NCBI RefSeq assembly: GCF_036320965.1
Contig: NC_092279.1
Location: forward strand, 13,646,161 to 13,710,160
Direction: 5' to 3'
DNA: 64,000 bases
DNA from: Panulirus ornatus
Lineage: Eukaryota > Arthropoda > Malacostraca > Decapoda > Palinuridae
The first letter of the stretch is position 1; every line of letters begins with the position of its first letter. This document shows positions 36,045 through 60,544 of the stretch, piece by piece. Below the pieces are notes generated by a model. That model saw nothing but the letters and a program-made list of their open reading frames with translations, did no database searches and was not told the DNA's origin. Made by a program: the position numbers and the translations under genes.

Positions 36045-36192
36045 AACTGACTTGAGTTCGCCATGTTTGTAGACTTGACTTATGAAGATGGAGAAACTTG
36101 AGTTCCTCATGGGTTTGTAGACTTGACTTATGAAGGTGGCGAAACTTGAGTTCCTCATGGGTTTGTAGACTTGACTTATGAAGGTGGCGAAG
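36045..36192. repeat. 48-bp tandem repeat, 3 copies
   Basis: Three copies of a unit with cttgagttcctcatgggttt gtagacttgacttatgaagg; the first copy is diverged. Confidence 0.9.
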
Positions 36193-36481
36193 TTATAGGG
36201 AAAGGGGAAAGACTAAAAGTAGAACAGAATTCCACAGCTTTACTGATCGAGAGAGAGAAAGAGAGAGAAGAAAAAAAATATCATAACGGCCAATCCTCGT
36301 GTGCCTGGTCGCCATACCAAGACTATAGGAAGCAGCAGACATCTGTGTGTCCCAGCTCCTGGCCATGGTGGCTGAGACACGCATAGACAGCTTAGAGGAG
36401 CAGTGACTGAAATGATACCTGTAGAGCAGGTCAGCAACATCATACTGATGGACAAGATTCAAGAGAGCTGATGAAAATGCC

Positions 36482-36482
<1 letters not shown>

Positions 36483-36521
<39 letters not shown>
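36483..36521. repeat. (GA)n microsatellite
   Basis: About 19 GA units. Confidence 0.95.
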
Positions 36522-36524
<3 letters not shown>

Positions 36525-36701
36525 CTGGGAACCCGAGAGTTCCGGCTCTTTCCCTTCTGTTGATTAATTTTAGACAAATTTCCCCAGCAGGCATATCAAG
36601 CAATTAGAAGTAAAATGCGAATTAATTATAGAGCTGGGACCCAGTGCGTGAGTTTCCGACATAAGTTGGTCGGTTCTCGCCACCAGAGCCCTAGGCGCCC
36701 A

Positions 36702-36779
36702 CGTGTGTGTGTGTGTGTGTGTGTGGTGCTATGTATATCACCACGCCCTCTGCATCATCTGCCCCCCTTCCCTCCCCCC

Positions 36780-36826
<47 letters not shown>
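36702..36826. repeat. (TG)n and (CT)n microsatellites
   Basis: TG run at 36702-36724, then a C-rich stretch and a CT run at 36783-36826. Confidence 0.95.
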
Positions 36827-36827
<1 letters not shown>

Positions 36828-36864
36828 ACATGCTTAGGGAGACGGCGCAGGAATCAGGGCCGAC

Positions 36865-36940
36865 AAGAGTCGTATGTAACTGCCTATTTGTATCGTAAGG
36901 GAGAGGGAGGGAGTTCAACACTCATCGGGTGGCCTCGCCA
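36865..36940 (+). repeat. dispersed repeat copy (shared with 40426-40505)
   Basis: The phrase gtaactgcctatttgtatcg + taaggg(g)agggagggagtt matches the reverse complement of 40430-40500 (gtgattacctatttgt...gcaaggggagggagtt). An interspersed repeat, possibly the 3' end of a LINE, as a similar aggtaatcacacac tail follows the CR1-like relic near 19003. Confidence 0.55.
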
Positions 36941-36999
36941 CCTCCATCTCTTGGACTTTCTCGGCTGAACCTTCGCATCTTGTCCTCATTCACCGTTTC

Positions 37000-39400
37000 C
37001 TCAGTCGGTGTGAAAGGATTCCACTCGTCCAGCTGCTCTTATGCTGTACGAGAAACTCCATTGCATCTTTTTCCAAAAAAAAAAAAAAAAGATCTTGCCT
37101 AACTGCTTGTTTTATGGCCTCTGGTTGGCGTGTCATTACAGCTTTCAAACAATCATTCACAGTCGACATTTTCAAAATGGATTTAGGAACTTGAAGGTTA
37201 TGATCAATTCACTCCTTATTCTTTTATCTTCCATTTTGGGCAAAGATGTATATTGGCTTTACTCTCTCACTGTTCCTCAGTTCTCTGAACTCTGGTACCT
37301 TCTTACCTTGCCTTCCTCTGGACCTTCTCTACGAGTTCTGTGTGTTACTTTCTCGTGTTGAGACGGAATTTGAGAAGCATGTCGTATTGACGTCCCAGGT
37401 GTTCGGTGTAAAGTAGTCGTGTGCTGAGCATTTCTCGAGCCAGGTAATGAAATGCGATCCTCATACTTGCCAGCGGGCAGCTCGTCTCATCATTAATTCT
37501 CCGAAACTTGAGATGTGGCAACATGTTAGACACACTCTCGACACTCAGGTCCCCCGTTGTTTTAGGTAAACACTCGTAGCATTTGTATAGGAAAGACGCT
37601 AAAGGGAAGGTTAGTGTTTCTCAATCCTTTGAGGTCACGCTAACAAACTCAGATGACTTCCATTGAACAGTAGCCTTAGGGAGGATGAGCCTTCACATAA
37701 ACAGCTGCCCTGAGGGGGTTGTGTACTCATTTAGACAGCTGCTGTGAGGAGGATGTGTACTAATATAAGTGGCTGCTGTAGGAAAGACCAGTCTTCACAC
37801 ATTATTCATCTCTTGAGCCAAAGACCCGATGTTCTAAACTGCTCGTATGTGAATCATAATGCACTGGCATTTACCTGAAGCAAAGCCAGTGTAATTGTTT
37901 TAATGCCAACCTGAACAAAATAAGTTTAGGTTGGCAGAGCGAAGCGAAGACCTCGTCTGATCAGATAAGGGAAGTGCCTAACGATATTATCCGAAACGGT
38001 GGGAGAAAGAGAAGGTGGAGGAGGGAGGGAGAGAGAGAAGAAAAGAGAAAGAGATGCGTAGAAAAAAAAAGACAAATTCTGTCGGGACAAGAATGTGTCA
38101 ACGTGACCAAGTGAGAATCATTACAGAGGTTTATGAGTCTTTTGATTAATCAAGTCTGCCGTCGTGAGGCTGCATCGCATCACTATCATTCAATAAACCA
38201 GCAAGCAAGTTGTGAGTGGCTGTCAGCCTCATCGAAAAATACAGATCGATCACTCCTCTTCGTAAGGCCAGCTGAGGCATCGCTGGGAAGGCGTCGTTGA
38301 GGATATGAGAGCCGATATGACAAGTGGATCCATCCCAGTAAGGGGTGACCTACTATGTACTTAATCATCCCTCGAAAATATCATTAAGTTAGACCGACAT
38401 CTTGATCCACCATAACAAATTAGCACTGGTGTCTACACCCGTCAGTATACGCGTTCTGGTACCGTCTGGGTGTTGTGTGGAACAACCATTAACATACACA
38501 TGAGGTATACATTCTCTTGGTAGCATCATTTCCGTATGTCAGTTGCACTGAGCCTGATATATTGGTCTGGTGGCCTCCTCCAGCAACACTGTACAGATGC
38601 ATGGTATTGCGCTGTACCAGAGGAAGGAGGTGTTACAGTGAATCCATAAATGTATCTCCTGCATTGCAACATAAAGGCCTCAGAAGAAGACAAGGTCGTA
38701 TGTAGTTAACTATAGCTGTAACGCTTATCACGCAAGGGACGAAGCTTGAGCTCGAGTTAAAATGTCACTCAGTTTATCAGCAATAATAACTCTTTGTCCT
38801 GGTCATTATTATCTCCTCCGGAACCCTCGCACATCTTATGGAGATGTATTTGAAATCCAATAAGGTGTGCTAATGAGGCAGACTGCACTCACTAATAACC
38901 TGCTGTCGCAGAAAAATAACTTGTTAGGCGATATAAAAGCATAATCATTTCACTCGCTTTTTAAGAATTATTTAATGATGTCGGGAGTTTAACTTTTCCA
39001 TCAGAGCGAATAAACGTATCGTTTCGGAACAGAAGTCATCCAGGAACAAGAACTCTCACACCCAGTTCGAAATATAAATTGTTTGTGAACACAACACGGT
39101 ATGTGAGAGTGTAGACACGCTCTCTTATTATTACACGCACTCATACTATCATTACATGTAATCTTCTCATTATGTCAATAGCTTAGAATCACCATCAACA
39201 AGCTATTTAGTTCTGGAATCGGTGCGAAACAGAGTATCCCTTATACATCAAACGGAACGTCTCTTGGACACCTGGAACGTCTTACGCTTAAGGCACTAGA
39301 AATGGCGTTACTCCTTTTAACATCTAGTTCCGTCAAAAAAATGGAATGTACAAACAAGAACGATTGTTTGATATTAAGCTGAGGTCGTGACAATATGAAG
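37000..39400. other. intergenic, no gene seen
   Basis: No splice-bounded coding block or recognised repeat. A G/A-rich stretch lies at 37998-38070. Confidence 0.4.
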
Positions 39401-39411
39401 TATTCCAATGT

Positions 39412-39522
39412 CTGTATAACTGTCATACCATACTACACTATCTATAAACCTGTTATACCATACTACACTATCTATAAACCTGTTATACCATACTCCACTA
39501 TCTATAAACCTGTTATAACACA
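39412..39522. repeat. 30-bp tandem repeat, about 4 copies
   Basis: Unit ctatctataaacctgttata ccatactaca, with the last copy diverging. Confidence 0.9.
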
Positions 39523-40390
39523 ACTGAATATTTTTCGAGCTGTTCGAACATCGTCCGCGGGGCTCGATCCCATCTTCTTGGCTGTTCTACAAACGCTATC
39601 TGTGTTTGGCGGTCTAATTCCTCAACATTTTGCTAACTCACCTCCTCCAAGCGGGTCCATTCCCTCCCGACGGTGCTGCGGTGCTGTCTCATCCTCCAAA
39701 GCAGGGTTCGAAATCCATGCTTCAAGTGCCACTCGTACACCCCCTTGTTTGATATGACTAAGATGGTCATCAATGAACTGTTTGTTTACATCTTGGCCCC
39801 ACTAGACTCGATGTACCCACTGGTTATACATACTGCAGGGACACTAATGAATTAATCACAGGCTTAATTCACGAGTGTTGTAGCACATTGGTCTGGGGAT
39901 TGCCATAGACCATCTTCCTCGGAAGGACTTTCGTGTTTCCTTGAGAAGACGAACAAATGGATACTTTTTTTCTCATCTGTTTCATCCGTTCACACATTTC
40001 TTTTTCTCTTTTGTACCTAGAAATAGAAGGTGTTTCATTTCCAGGCTTCATATAAGGAGCGACTATTTCGAATGGTGACTCGACCTCCGCTCTACCTTGC
40101 GTCCTTATGTGGTCGGTGTACCGATAGGCCTCATTGAAGTCTCGAGCAAGTTTCGAAGCAGTCGCCTTAACTAATACCTTCAGTCTCGTTTTCTTTTGTT
40201 AGGTTATCTCCTTCATGGTTCACGAAGTTGGAATTGATCAAGCTGGCTTTTTTAATGAACGATCCTTCCAGAAAAACCGTATGAAAAAGATATTTATTTC
40301 AGCCTTTGATTATGAAACAAACACGTGATTTCATATTTTAGTAGAACTGAGGACCTAAAGGCTTTCTTGTTCGACGACTCTGAGATCATA
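39523..40390. other. intergenic, no gene seen
   Basis: 39540-39757 is GC-richer with short open frames on both strands, which may be decayed transposon sequence. I cannot assign it. The rest is AT-rich. Confidence 0.35.
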
Positions 40391-40392
40391 AA

Positions 40393-40393
<1 letters not shown>

Positions 40394-40429
<36 letters not shown>

Positions 40430-40501
40430 TTGGGTCCCACTAATGTAAAACTCCCTCCCCTTGCGGTACAAATTGGTAATTACAAATAGGTAATCACACA
40501 C

Positions 40502-40548
<47 letters not shown>
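40394..40548. repeat. two (CA)n tracts flanking a dispersed repeat
   Basis: CA runs at 40394-40424 and 40497-40548 flank the 40426-40496 segment (minus-strand copy of the dispersed repeat at 36865). Confidence 0.9.
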
Positions 40549-40549
<1 letters not shown>

Positions 40550-40551
<2 letters not shown>

Positions 40552-41255
40552 TTCTATTATTCGTTGTCCCTTTCTTTTCAACTCCTTCAGGGAGAATATG
40601 CGTACAATCTACAATGATTTCATGATTTTTCAAGCGAGAGAGAATTCCTAAGAACTGCTTCTCGGAGGACGAACATCCGTAGCCCCGAGGTTAACAATGA
40701 TAGAAAAAAAATAATCAAAGTTCATGGAAATGGAAATGTGGTCTTGTGTGTTGGTTGGACAAAGGCCTTCCCTCCACTCACCCGAACTGTACAAGTCCTT
40801 ACCACAATAGTCGTGTCGACCCGGCTTCCCCACCACTACCACTACCACCACCTACCAAAGAAACCAATAAGTATAGTCAAATCAGAGAGAGAGAGAGAGG
40901 GGGGGGGGAGATCTGGGGCTTCACACAGCTGCCATAGCTTGTAGAGGGCCGAGTTATTGGTGGTAAATTATTTGCATCGCCTGTGAATGAGAAAGGCAGG
41001 AATGTATACGTACGTGCCTCATTCATCACACTGGCCAGTGAGAGAGGAATCTCGCGAAATAACGTCAATACAACGTATAATGCTTAAGGCACAAGTACAA
41101 ATCCTTCTTGGTGTTCGAGGTTTTGATGTACTATGACAGTGTCTCGGGGAGATCTTAAGACATATGTCGTATAATTTATTGTGCCTCTTGCTCTGTGAGA
41201 ATTCATGTATCCTCGTGTTTTGAGACTGTGATAGATAATCAAAATATTTCCAGGA
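40550..41255. other. intergenic, no gene seen
   Basis: Contains a short GA/G run (40886-40910) and no supported gene. Confidence 0.4.
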
Positions 41256-41257
41256 GA

Positions 41258-41410
<153 letters not shown>

Positions 41411-42110
41411 AAAGGAAAAAGAGCTTTATTTACTCCTGAATGGGAGCTGTTGGCTGGCTGTAAGGCTGAGAGAGTACTTCATTAACTCACCAGTCTGAGA
41501 AGCAGGTGAAAACTCCCATATCACGAGGCATTCCATGATTAATACATATCCTTTCGTCATGAATGGATTCTTTTTTTTTTGTATTCTAGCGTTCAGGTCG
41601 TCTCTGGTCATTTTCCTTGAGTTCGGAGCTTGCCAAGGAGTGATCTTCCTCAAGGGCGTTGTTGGTCTCATAGATAGTGAGGTGGTGGTGACACCAGTAT
41701 AATCCATGTGGTGAAGCCTCCGGTCTTCGTTAGGCAGGAGACATAGGGTTGCGGATGTGTGGTTTGAAAGTAGTGCTGTCTTGGGTGTTTGCAGCTAGAA
41801 CTGTTAAGGGCTACTATGTCTAACTACTTCTTTATCAAGGCTTCTCCGTCACTGTTGGTGTATCCGTGTGAGAAATAGTCAACTGAGCCTAGAAAGGATG
41901 AGGAGCGAATGTACGGAGTAAATTGATGCCTTCAGAGAATGCGATAAGGAGAGCCTCACACAGTTTACACAGAGAATGAGAAGTGAGGCCTGACTCCTTG
42001 TATGGTTTCAAGGTTGTGAGAGTACCACAAGGATGTGACACGTCGCCTTATTTGTTTATGCTGAAGATGTGCGACTTAGGTGGGGGACACTTGGTGGTGG
42101 CGGTGGACGA
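41411..42110. other. intergenic, no gene seen
   Basis: Unique-looking DNA without coding support. Confidence 0.4.
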
Positions 42111-42114
42111 GTAC

Positions 42115-42312
42115 TGAAGCTGTTAGATGCATGATAAAGCTACACATAGTGAAGCTGATGGACACATGATGAATTTGGTAGACACATGATAAAGCTTAGT
42201 AGTAACTTGATGAAGCTGATGGACCCATAGGAAAGCTGGTTGACAGAAAAAGCTCATGGATGCGTGTTGAAGATAGTGGAGACATGATGAATCTTGTGGA
42301 CACATCATGAGG
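42115..42312. repeat. degenerate 20-bp repeat
   Basis: Irregular copies of gatggacacatgatgaagct-like words (acacatgataaagctt, acttgatgaagctgatgg). Confidence 0.75.
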
Positions 42313-43130
42313 CTGTTGTCATAAACTTGAACGACAGAGAATACAAACGCAGCAGACAGCAGACAGCTGCCTCTTTCATCACTGCCAAATGGTCCTCATT
42401 CACTTTCCGGCCCCTCACTACACCTTGTCCCCTCATGGTTCCGCCGTCAAAGTCCATCTGCTGAGGGGCACCTTGTCAGACTCGTACACAATGGCATATT
42501 CAAATTTTCCTCAACTCCGAATAACAATTTTCTTTCTCTCTGCCAAGAATAGCTTTAGCCCATTACTGAATTAAACATTTTCTTCCATTCTATTTCGAGC
42601 CTTCAGTGTTTCCTTCCTGTCGCTGTGTCTATCTTTTAAGCTCATGAAGTCCATTATCATTGCATGTTGTATTGATATCCCTCCATGTGTTATACATATT
42701 TACCTGTATGTGCTCTTCAGATGCACTTTGCACAATTCGTGCAAATATTCGGCCATGATCAGTACGAATGGTTCACTTGTCCAAACTCTAGCATCTATAG
42801 TCGAAAATAACTCCTTATTTTGTATTCGTGTATGTTCATATGCTTGTGTATGATTGTTTATCATAGACAGTTATTATTTAAGCAGCTTTTATCAATCAAT
42901 CAGCATTTCTGTTACACAAGAAACCATCGACTGATCGATTCAGAGAACTTTTCTACGAAAGAGTTGTCGGATGCTGCCTCCAAATGGCTACCACGGTGTC
43001 TCCTGACAGTGTACATCGCATGATAATCGGAAATGTAAGCCCAGTTATGAGCCAGTGTCTTGACTTAGATACTGAGACAGAGAGAGAAGAAAGGTCGTAG
43101 ATTAAAATGACCTTAATCTTCCCTGTGGTG
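42313..43130. other. intergenic, no gene seen
   Basis: AT-rich, no supported gene. Confidence 0.4.
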
Positions 43131-43139
43131 GAAATGGGA

Positions 43140-43402
43140 GCGAGGCGCTGCTTGGGGTGCCCTGGGTGAGGCGCTGCTTCGGGTGCCCTGGGTGAGGCGC
43201 TGCTTGGAGCGCCCTGGTAGAGGCGTTACTTTGGGCGCCCAGGGGGAGGTGTTGCTTAGGATGCCCTGGGGGAGGCGCTGCTTGGGGTACCCTGGGGGAG
43301 GCGCTGCTTGGGGTACCCTGGGGGAGGCGCTGCTTGGGGTACCCTGGGGGAGGCGCTTCTTGGGGTACCCTGGGGGAGGCGCTGCTTGGGGTGCCCTAGG
43401 TG
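43140..43402. repeat. 25-bp GC-rich minisatellite
   Basis: About ten copies of ggaggcgctgcttggggtac cctgg, with more diverged copies at the 5' side (ggtgaggcgctgcttcggg). The apparent protein repeat (GRRCLGYPGGGAAWG) is an artefact. Confidence 0.95.
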
Positions 43403-43656
43403 AAAAAACACATTGAAAAGTTGTTTACATTTCCTCTCCAAACGTCAGTGAATGAGAGGGGAGTAAGACCGCCCGCGGCCAGGGAACGTGGCCCACTCCT
43501 AATGGCCATTAGTGGTAATTGAGGTAAAATCAGTGGAACGACTGTGGCGAAGACTCAATGTAAACAAGTACAGAAGGCCAGCCCGGGCTGAGGTACGGGA
43601 GGTGAAGCTTACAGGGAGGATTGTTATGTACGGCATGGAAGATAAGGGGGAGGGAA

Positions 43657-43660
<4 letters not shown>

Positions 43661-43720
<60 letters not shown>
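43661..43720. repeat. (TA)n microsatellite
   Basis: About 30 TA units followed by ttggaagaggtcacagtagt, which resembles the start of the dispersed repeat at 45581. Confidence 0.97.
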
Positions 43721-43724
<4 letters not shown>

Positions 43725-43775
43725 AGAGGTCACAGTAGTACGCGTGATCTAGTATATTTTCCTGTGGTTTTATGT

Positions 43776-43786
43776 AGAGAGAGAGA

Positions 43787-43862
<76 letters not shown>
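43776..43862. repeat. (GA)n microsatellite
   Basis: About 43 GA units with one interruption. Confidence 0.97.
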
Positions 43863-43865
<3 letters not shown>

Positions 43866-44066
43866 TCTTACATTACAATCAGGCTGTGTGCATCACAACT
43901 TTATCACCTCGTTTGAGGACGGGATCAAGATTTGCTGGTGTCATTTTGGCAGCCAACAAAATGCTACCACTAAATCTTTCCATTTACGGAAAGACTCCCT
44001 GGATCAAGTTGTAGTTTCGTTGAACCTCTTGCCGCATATCATAGATTTAGTGACGTAAATATACGT

Positions 44067-44112
44067 AACAGTGACGTATTTTCGAGGATCTGTCCTGAGG
44101 CAAATTCCAGTG
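44067..44112 (+). repeat. 46-bp direct repeat, copy 1
   Basis: aacagtgacgtattttcgag...gcaaattccagtg recurs at 44956-45001 with one mismatch. Confidence 0.9.
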
Positions 44113-44254
44113 GGGCGGTGAGAGAAGAGGCGAGTGTGGACCTGGAATTGTTAAGGTTCTCCATGACACACTTATCTTTCGCAGGAGGGCTGGGAGATTC
44201 CGCTGCTATGGAACCCAGAGCGACTGACGTGTTTGCCAGTGCACTGAGGACAGG

Positions 44255-44405
44255 TTATGGCAGTCCGTGGTCGGACGGGGACAGACTATGGCAATCCATG
44301 GTGGGGCGGGGGCAGCCTATGGCAATCCATGGTGGGGCGGGGGCAGCCTATGGCAAACCGTGGTCGGACGGGAGGCAGCCTATGACAGTACGTGGTGGGA
44401 CGGGG
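44255..44405. repeat. 31-bp minisatellite, about 5 copies
   Basis: Units such as tggtcggacggggacagact atggcaatcca and tggggcgggggcagcctatg gcaa; imperfect. Confidence 0.9.
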
Positions 44406-44955
44406 TCCGTTTTAAATATTCACATCATTTGGTGGTGAGAATCTTACGAAAACAACAGACCATTGGCATGTTAACAGTACATTAAACACTAGGTATATGA
44501 CGACATATCAAGAATGGTGAGCGTTAGTTGTTAATCAGAAAATCATGGAAGTTAAGAATGCTCGAAGACCACCTCACTGGAAGTGTTTGAATGCGCTGCC
44601 CGTATGGCGATGACTCTGGCTTGGGTACACCAAAAAGGGAGGAAAGGCAGGTGACTATAATCATCTACCTTACTTAAAGGATAAGCGATAGATATTATGT
44701 AGCTACTTAAGGCTAATGGGCGACATCAAGGGACGGGGCATAATGCGCCGATAATGGGACCTGCCTCTCCCCCAGGGTAAAGATCTGGTGGTGGATGTCT
44801 ACTGTTGTCTGTGGGCTGGGAGTATCCCAGCGACTCCCATCGTATCATAAAAAGCTCCTCGCAGGTTGACTGTCCTCTGAGTTTCAAAACGTCATAGTTT
44901 ACCAGTTTATGTATAAATGTATATATGTCCTACCTGTCTTTCACGAGCGTATACT

Positions 44956-45001
44956 AACAGTGACGTACTTTCGAGGATCTGTCCTGAGGCAAATTCCAGT
45001 G
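44956..45001 (+). repeat. 46-bp direct repeat, copy 2
   Basis: Second copy of the 44067-44112 sequence, directly abutting the duplicated IR exon-1 fragment at 45005. Confidence 0.9.
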
Positions 45002-45004
45002 TCT

Positions 45005-45103
45005 CTTCTTCAGGAGAGACACTACTCTAGTCTGGAGGTCAGTTGCGGGGAGAGTGGGGCGGGACTTACCACAGTGGATGACTTGACGTTGACGAAGGAG
45101 CTA
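45005..45103 (+). pseudogene. partial copy of ionotropic receptor exon 1
   Basis: 99 bases match 46593-46691 in the IR first exon with three mismatches and no indel (about 97 percent). The frame would read LLQERHYSSLEVSCGESGAG and LTTVDDLTLTKEL, but nothing upstream supplies a signal peptide, and the homology ends abruptly on both sides. This is a recent duplicated fragment. Confidence 0.88.
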
Positions 45104-45507
45104 ATCATGCACGGAATTCATTAGGTTGTCCAGAAGTGGTGGTGGGGTTAGTTTTATATCGCCACAGCGACTGTTTCATCACGTGATCTGAGGGACGGCG
45201 ATGGAGATCACAGAGATGGGAGCTAGGAAGGACAGGACACACAAGGCAACTTACGTGAGCGGCGAGTGTGGACATGACAACCTACACTGACCCCTTTGAA
45301 TTATCTGTTGACGAGACTAGAGTGGGAGATGCTGCTGCCTCTTAGGATACTTGGTTAAAAGGATGTGGAGAGGACGTGAAGGCAATTATATTACACCAGG
45401 AGGGAGTCTGTCCCATAAAACATGAGCCTCTTATCAAAGGAAAGCGCGTTCCCTAGATGGCCTCGTTGAGTCTCTAAAATGTTGAGTTTGCGATGTACCG
45501 GAGTGGA

Positions 45508-45510
<3 letters not shown>

Positions 45511-45580
<70 letters not shown>
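45511..45580. repeat. (TA)n microsatellite
   Basis: About 35 TA units preceding the dispersed repeat. Confidence 0.97.
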
Positions 45581-45584
<4 letters not shown>

Positions 45585-45790
45585 AAGGATCACAATTTTG
45601 CGCGTGATCAAGATATTCCTATGAGTCCACGGGGAAAATGAAACACGATAAGTTCCCAAGTGCACTTTCGTGTAATAATCACATCATCAGGGGAGACACT
45701 AAAGAGAAGTAAAAGTCAGTTGATATACATCGAAGAGACGAAGCTAGGACACCATTTGGTAAACATGTAATTGTCCAAAACATACGTATG
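45581..45790. mobile_element. TA-anchored dispersed repeat
   Basis: Sequence ttggaaaggatcacaatttt gcgcgtgatcaagatattcc tatgagtccacggggaaaat and onward. The segment attcctatgagtccacgggg aaaat recurs at 50743-50768 after another long TA tract, and a diverged start recurs at 43721-43760 after a third. It is likely a transposon end that inserts at or generates TA tracts; class unassigned. Confidence 0.6.
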
Positions 45791-46295
45791 TAAGTATACA
45801 CTATATACCATACTTCGTATAGTGATATACTTAAGTAAAATACAAGGAGAGGGTCCTTATGATCATAGCTGAGAGTTACGTGTCTGTCACGTTACAGTGG
45901 AGGAAGCATGTGGCATATCTGTCACGTTACGATGGAGGAAGCATTTGGTGACATTAAGGCGTCACAGTGTCCACTACCAAACAGGGAGGCTGTGCTGGAG
46001 GGCACTAATATAAACATTATTGATCTGACAGCAGGTTGAGTGACAGGGTTGGCCCAGACAAAGACCCTAGTGTGGTGTGACGGGCTTGGTGGGCGCCGCT
46101 ACGGGCCAGTGGTCACCTGGCGACGGCACCGAGAGGCCACTTCTCTTCCCACACTCGCCACACAGACTTCATCACTCGTACATCACCGGGACCCCAGCCA
46201 CATAGACCACGTCTTGCACACTCGCGCCTCCACTAACTAGTTTAACTTAGGCAGTCTCGTTAGTCACACCTGCAGGAAGAGGTGCTCACAAGAAC
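45790..46295. other. region upstream of the IR gene
   Basis: Holds two copies of a ctgtcacgttac(a/g)(g/a)tggaggaagc phrase near 45890-45945. The proximal promoter and 5' UTR of the receptor gene should be here; no clear TATA box was identified. Confidence 0.4.
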
Positions 46296-58438
<12,143 letters not shown>

Positions 58439-58888
58439 CCCATGCTGCCTCGGTCAAGAAGAGAAGGAGAAAGAAAAGGGCAGAGGCAAGTGGATGTCGT
58501 AGGCAAGACCTGTACCCCTTGGATGAAGTCCTGGAAGGAATGATGCTAAGGTTGTTCTCGTGGGATATGAAGGATATCAGACGGATGCTCACATATACAT
58601 CTGGTTTATACAAGCTTGAAGCGCCATAAGTGTACACCTTTAGTGCTGACCTGTGACGTCTTACTGAAGCATTGGTTTAGCCATTTTGACTGCCTTGTCT
58701 TCCTCTGTACGACCGTAAGTCTGTTTCCTTACGTCGTCTGTATGGCTGTCTGTCTCTTGTCAATAGTAGGTGGTAGCGCCGGCGGCACAGTAAGCCAGCA
58801 ATACAGTGGTTGTCATGTTCCCTTCCCTGACCCAGGTTGCTGTCTTTTTCCTTCTGCCTCACATACCCGAGGGTTGCTCGCATTCAGA

Positions 58889-58954
<66 letters not shown>
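58889..58954. repeat. (CA)n microsatellite
   Basis: About 33 CA units. Confidence 0.97.
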
Positions 58955-58956
<2 letters not shown>

Positions 58957-59099
58957 TTTCCATCCCACACATAACACTGGACAACACATAACTCACATGA
59001 CTCTATTGTTAACTCAAGATTCTCCTGCGCTGAGCTCTGGCCCTGCCTAATGGCAAAAGCTGGTCGGAGGTACAATCCCATTCTTTCTCTTTCTATCCC

Positions 59100-59102
<3 letters not shown>

Positions 59103-59172
<70 letters not shown>
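59103..59172. repeat. (CT)n microsatellite
   Basis: About 35 CT units. Confidence 0.97.
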
Positions 59173-59174
<2 letters not shown>

Positions 59175-59439
59175 CTTTTTTCTTTCCCCCTTCTTTCTCA
59201 ACACTTTCGTCCAAATACTCTGGCCGACACGTGGTGTCTGCTTAGGCAATCATTGAGTTTTCCTCAACATCAGATTTGTTTGATGATGTTTACATTCATA
59301 TTGTAAGTAATGCATAGAATGCGTCATAATTTGAGACATCATATGAGAATGCGTGAAAAATATATGTCGATTTTCTGAAGAAAAAAAAATTATGTAACCT
59401 TCAGAAATATCGTTGTAAACAACAACCAACTAACTTCCC

Positions 59440-59970
59440 CTGGCACACTTACCTCCCTCCAGCACACTGTCGACTCGACCCTCTCTCCAAGACCCTTTCA
59501 TTCCCCTCCTCCATCCCGACCATGAAAAGATTAATCATCATCCTTTACTCGGAAACATTCACCCCTCTCATCTCCTACTCGCACACTTGCCTTTCTCTCT
59601 TGTCAAAAACTCCTCACTGCTTCTATTTGCTTTCCCTCCACACCATATATTCGTAGCACCCTCCGTAAGGCATCTTTGTCAACCCTAGATTTTCTTCAGG
59701 TCCATATATGCACCATACAAATTCCTCTCGTCCTCTACGTGTCACCCACAGAAAGTTTTCAAAGGAAACACCTGATCCACACATCCTTTACCACTCCTAG
59801 AGCCACATTGCTCCTCCCCAACTCGATATCCTGTGCATGTCTCCACCCCTCGCAGTCACCACTCTCCTTTTACACTTCCTGGTGTATATTCAACAGATTT
59901 ATTACCTCTGTGACTTCAGTTTTGTTACAGTTGTTTCTCTATTCATTCCTCATACGCTATAAAGCTTGAC
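59440..59970 (-). pseudogene. LINE reverse transcriptase relic (minus)
   Basis: Minus-strand reading around 59700-59650 gives SRVDKDALRRVLRIYGVEGK, matching RT motif A and after in the LINE at 12514-14880 (ALWKVLRIHGV). The + strand shadow (NSISCACLHPSQSPLSFYTS) also parallels the shadow at 13426-13701. Stops and frameshifts show decay. Confidence 0.65.
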
Positions 59971-59989
59971 TAACCAATCAACACCAGTG

Positions 59990-60330
59990 TTATCTTCTGT
60001 CTTGAAAAACTCACCTGCTCAGTTACCATTAGGATGAAAACCCAGCGAATCAGTAAGGTTTATCCTCAGATACCAACAGAATATAAACCCACCAAATTAG
60101 TAAGGTTTACTTATTTCATCTACCTTCAAAATATAAAATCTTGTAAACCAGTAATCACAGTTTATCTGCCTCATCTACTATTAGTATAATCATAAACCTA
60201 GTAAACCAGTAAAGCTTACCTGCCTCAGTCACCACCAGTACATAAAACCAGTAAACCTGTGAGGTTTACCTTCTCACCTGTCACCTCATATGTCATAACC
60301 CAGTAAACCAGCGTCAGTCTTACTATATGA
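59990..60330. repeat. degenerate repeat (ccagtaaaccagtaaggttta-like)
   Basis: Words such as aacccagcgaatcagtaagg, ccaccaaattagtaaggttt and ctagtaaaccagtaaagctt recur every 45-70 bases, suggesting an old tandem array of about 60 bp. Confidence 0.65.
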
Positions 60331-60451
60331 AATAGTCCTCTCATTATATGCTTTTGGATGGAAATCAAACACACTATGGTAAAATGAGTCTTAACGGAAC
60401 ATTTTATTCTCAAATAACGACACAGAAAAAATGTACATCCCATAATTCAAG

Positions 60452-60454
<3 letters not shown>

Positions 60455-60541
<87 letters not shown>
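60455..60541. repeat. (GA)n microsatellite
   Basis: About 43 GA units. Confidence 0.97.
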
Positions 60542-60543
<2 letters not shown>

Positions 60544-60544
60544 G

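Larger units (their letters stand above)
58439..59440. other. downstream of the IR gene
   Basis: 3' UTR and intergenic DNA with a (CA)n tract and a (CT)n tract. No AATAAA was noticed close to the stop. Confidence 0.45.

Noticed and set aside
39395..39757. 120-residue ORF partly over a 30-bp repeat
   Set aside because: The first half is repeat translation; the second half has no recognised similarity, though decayed transposon origin is possible.
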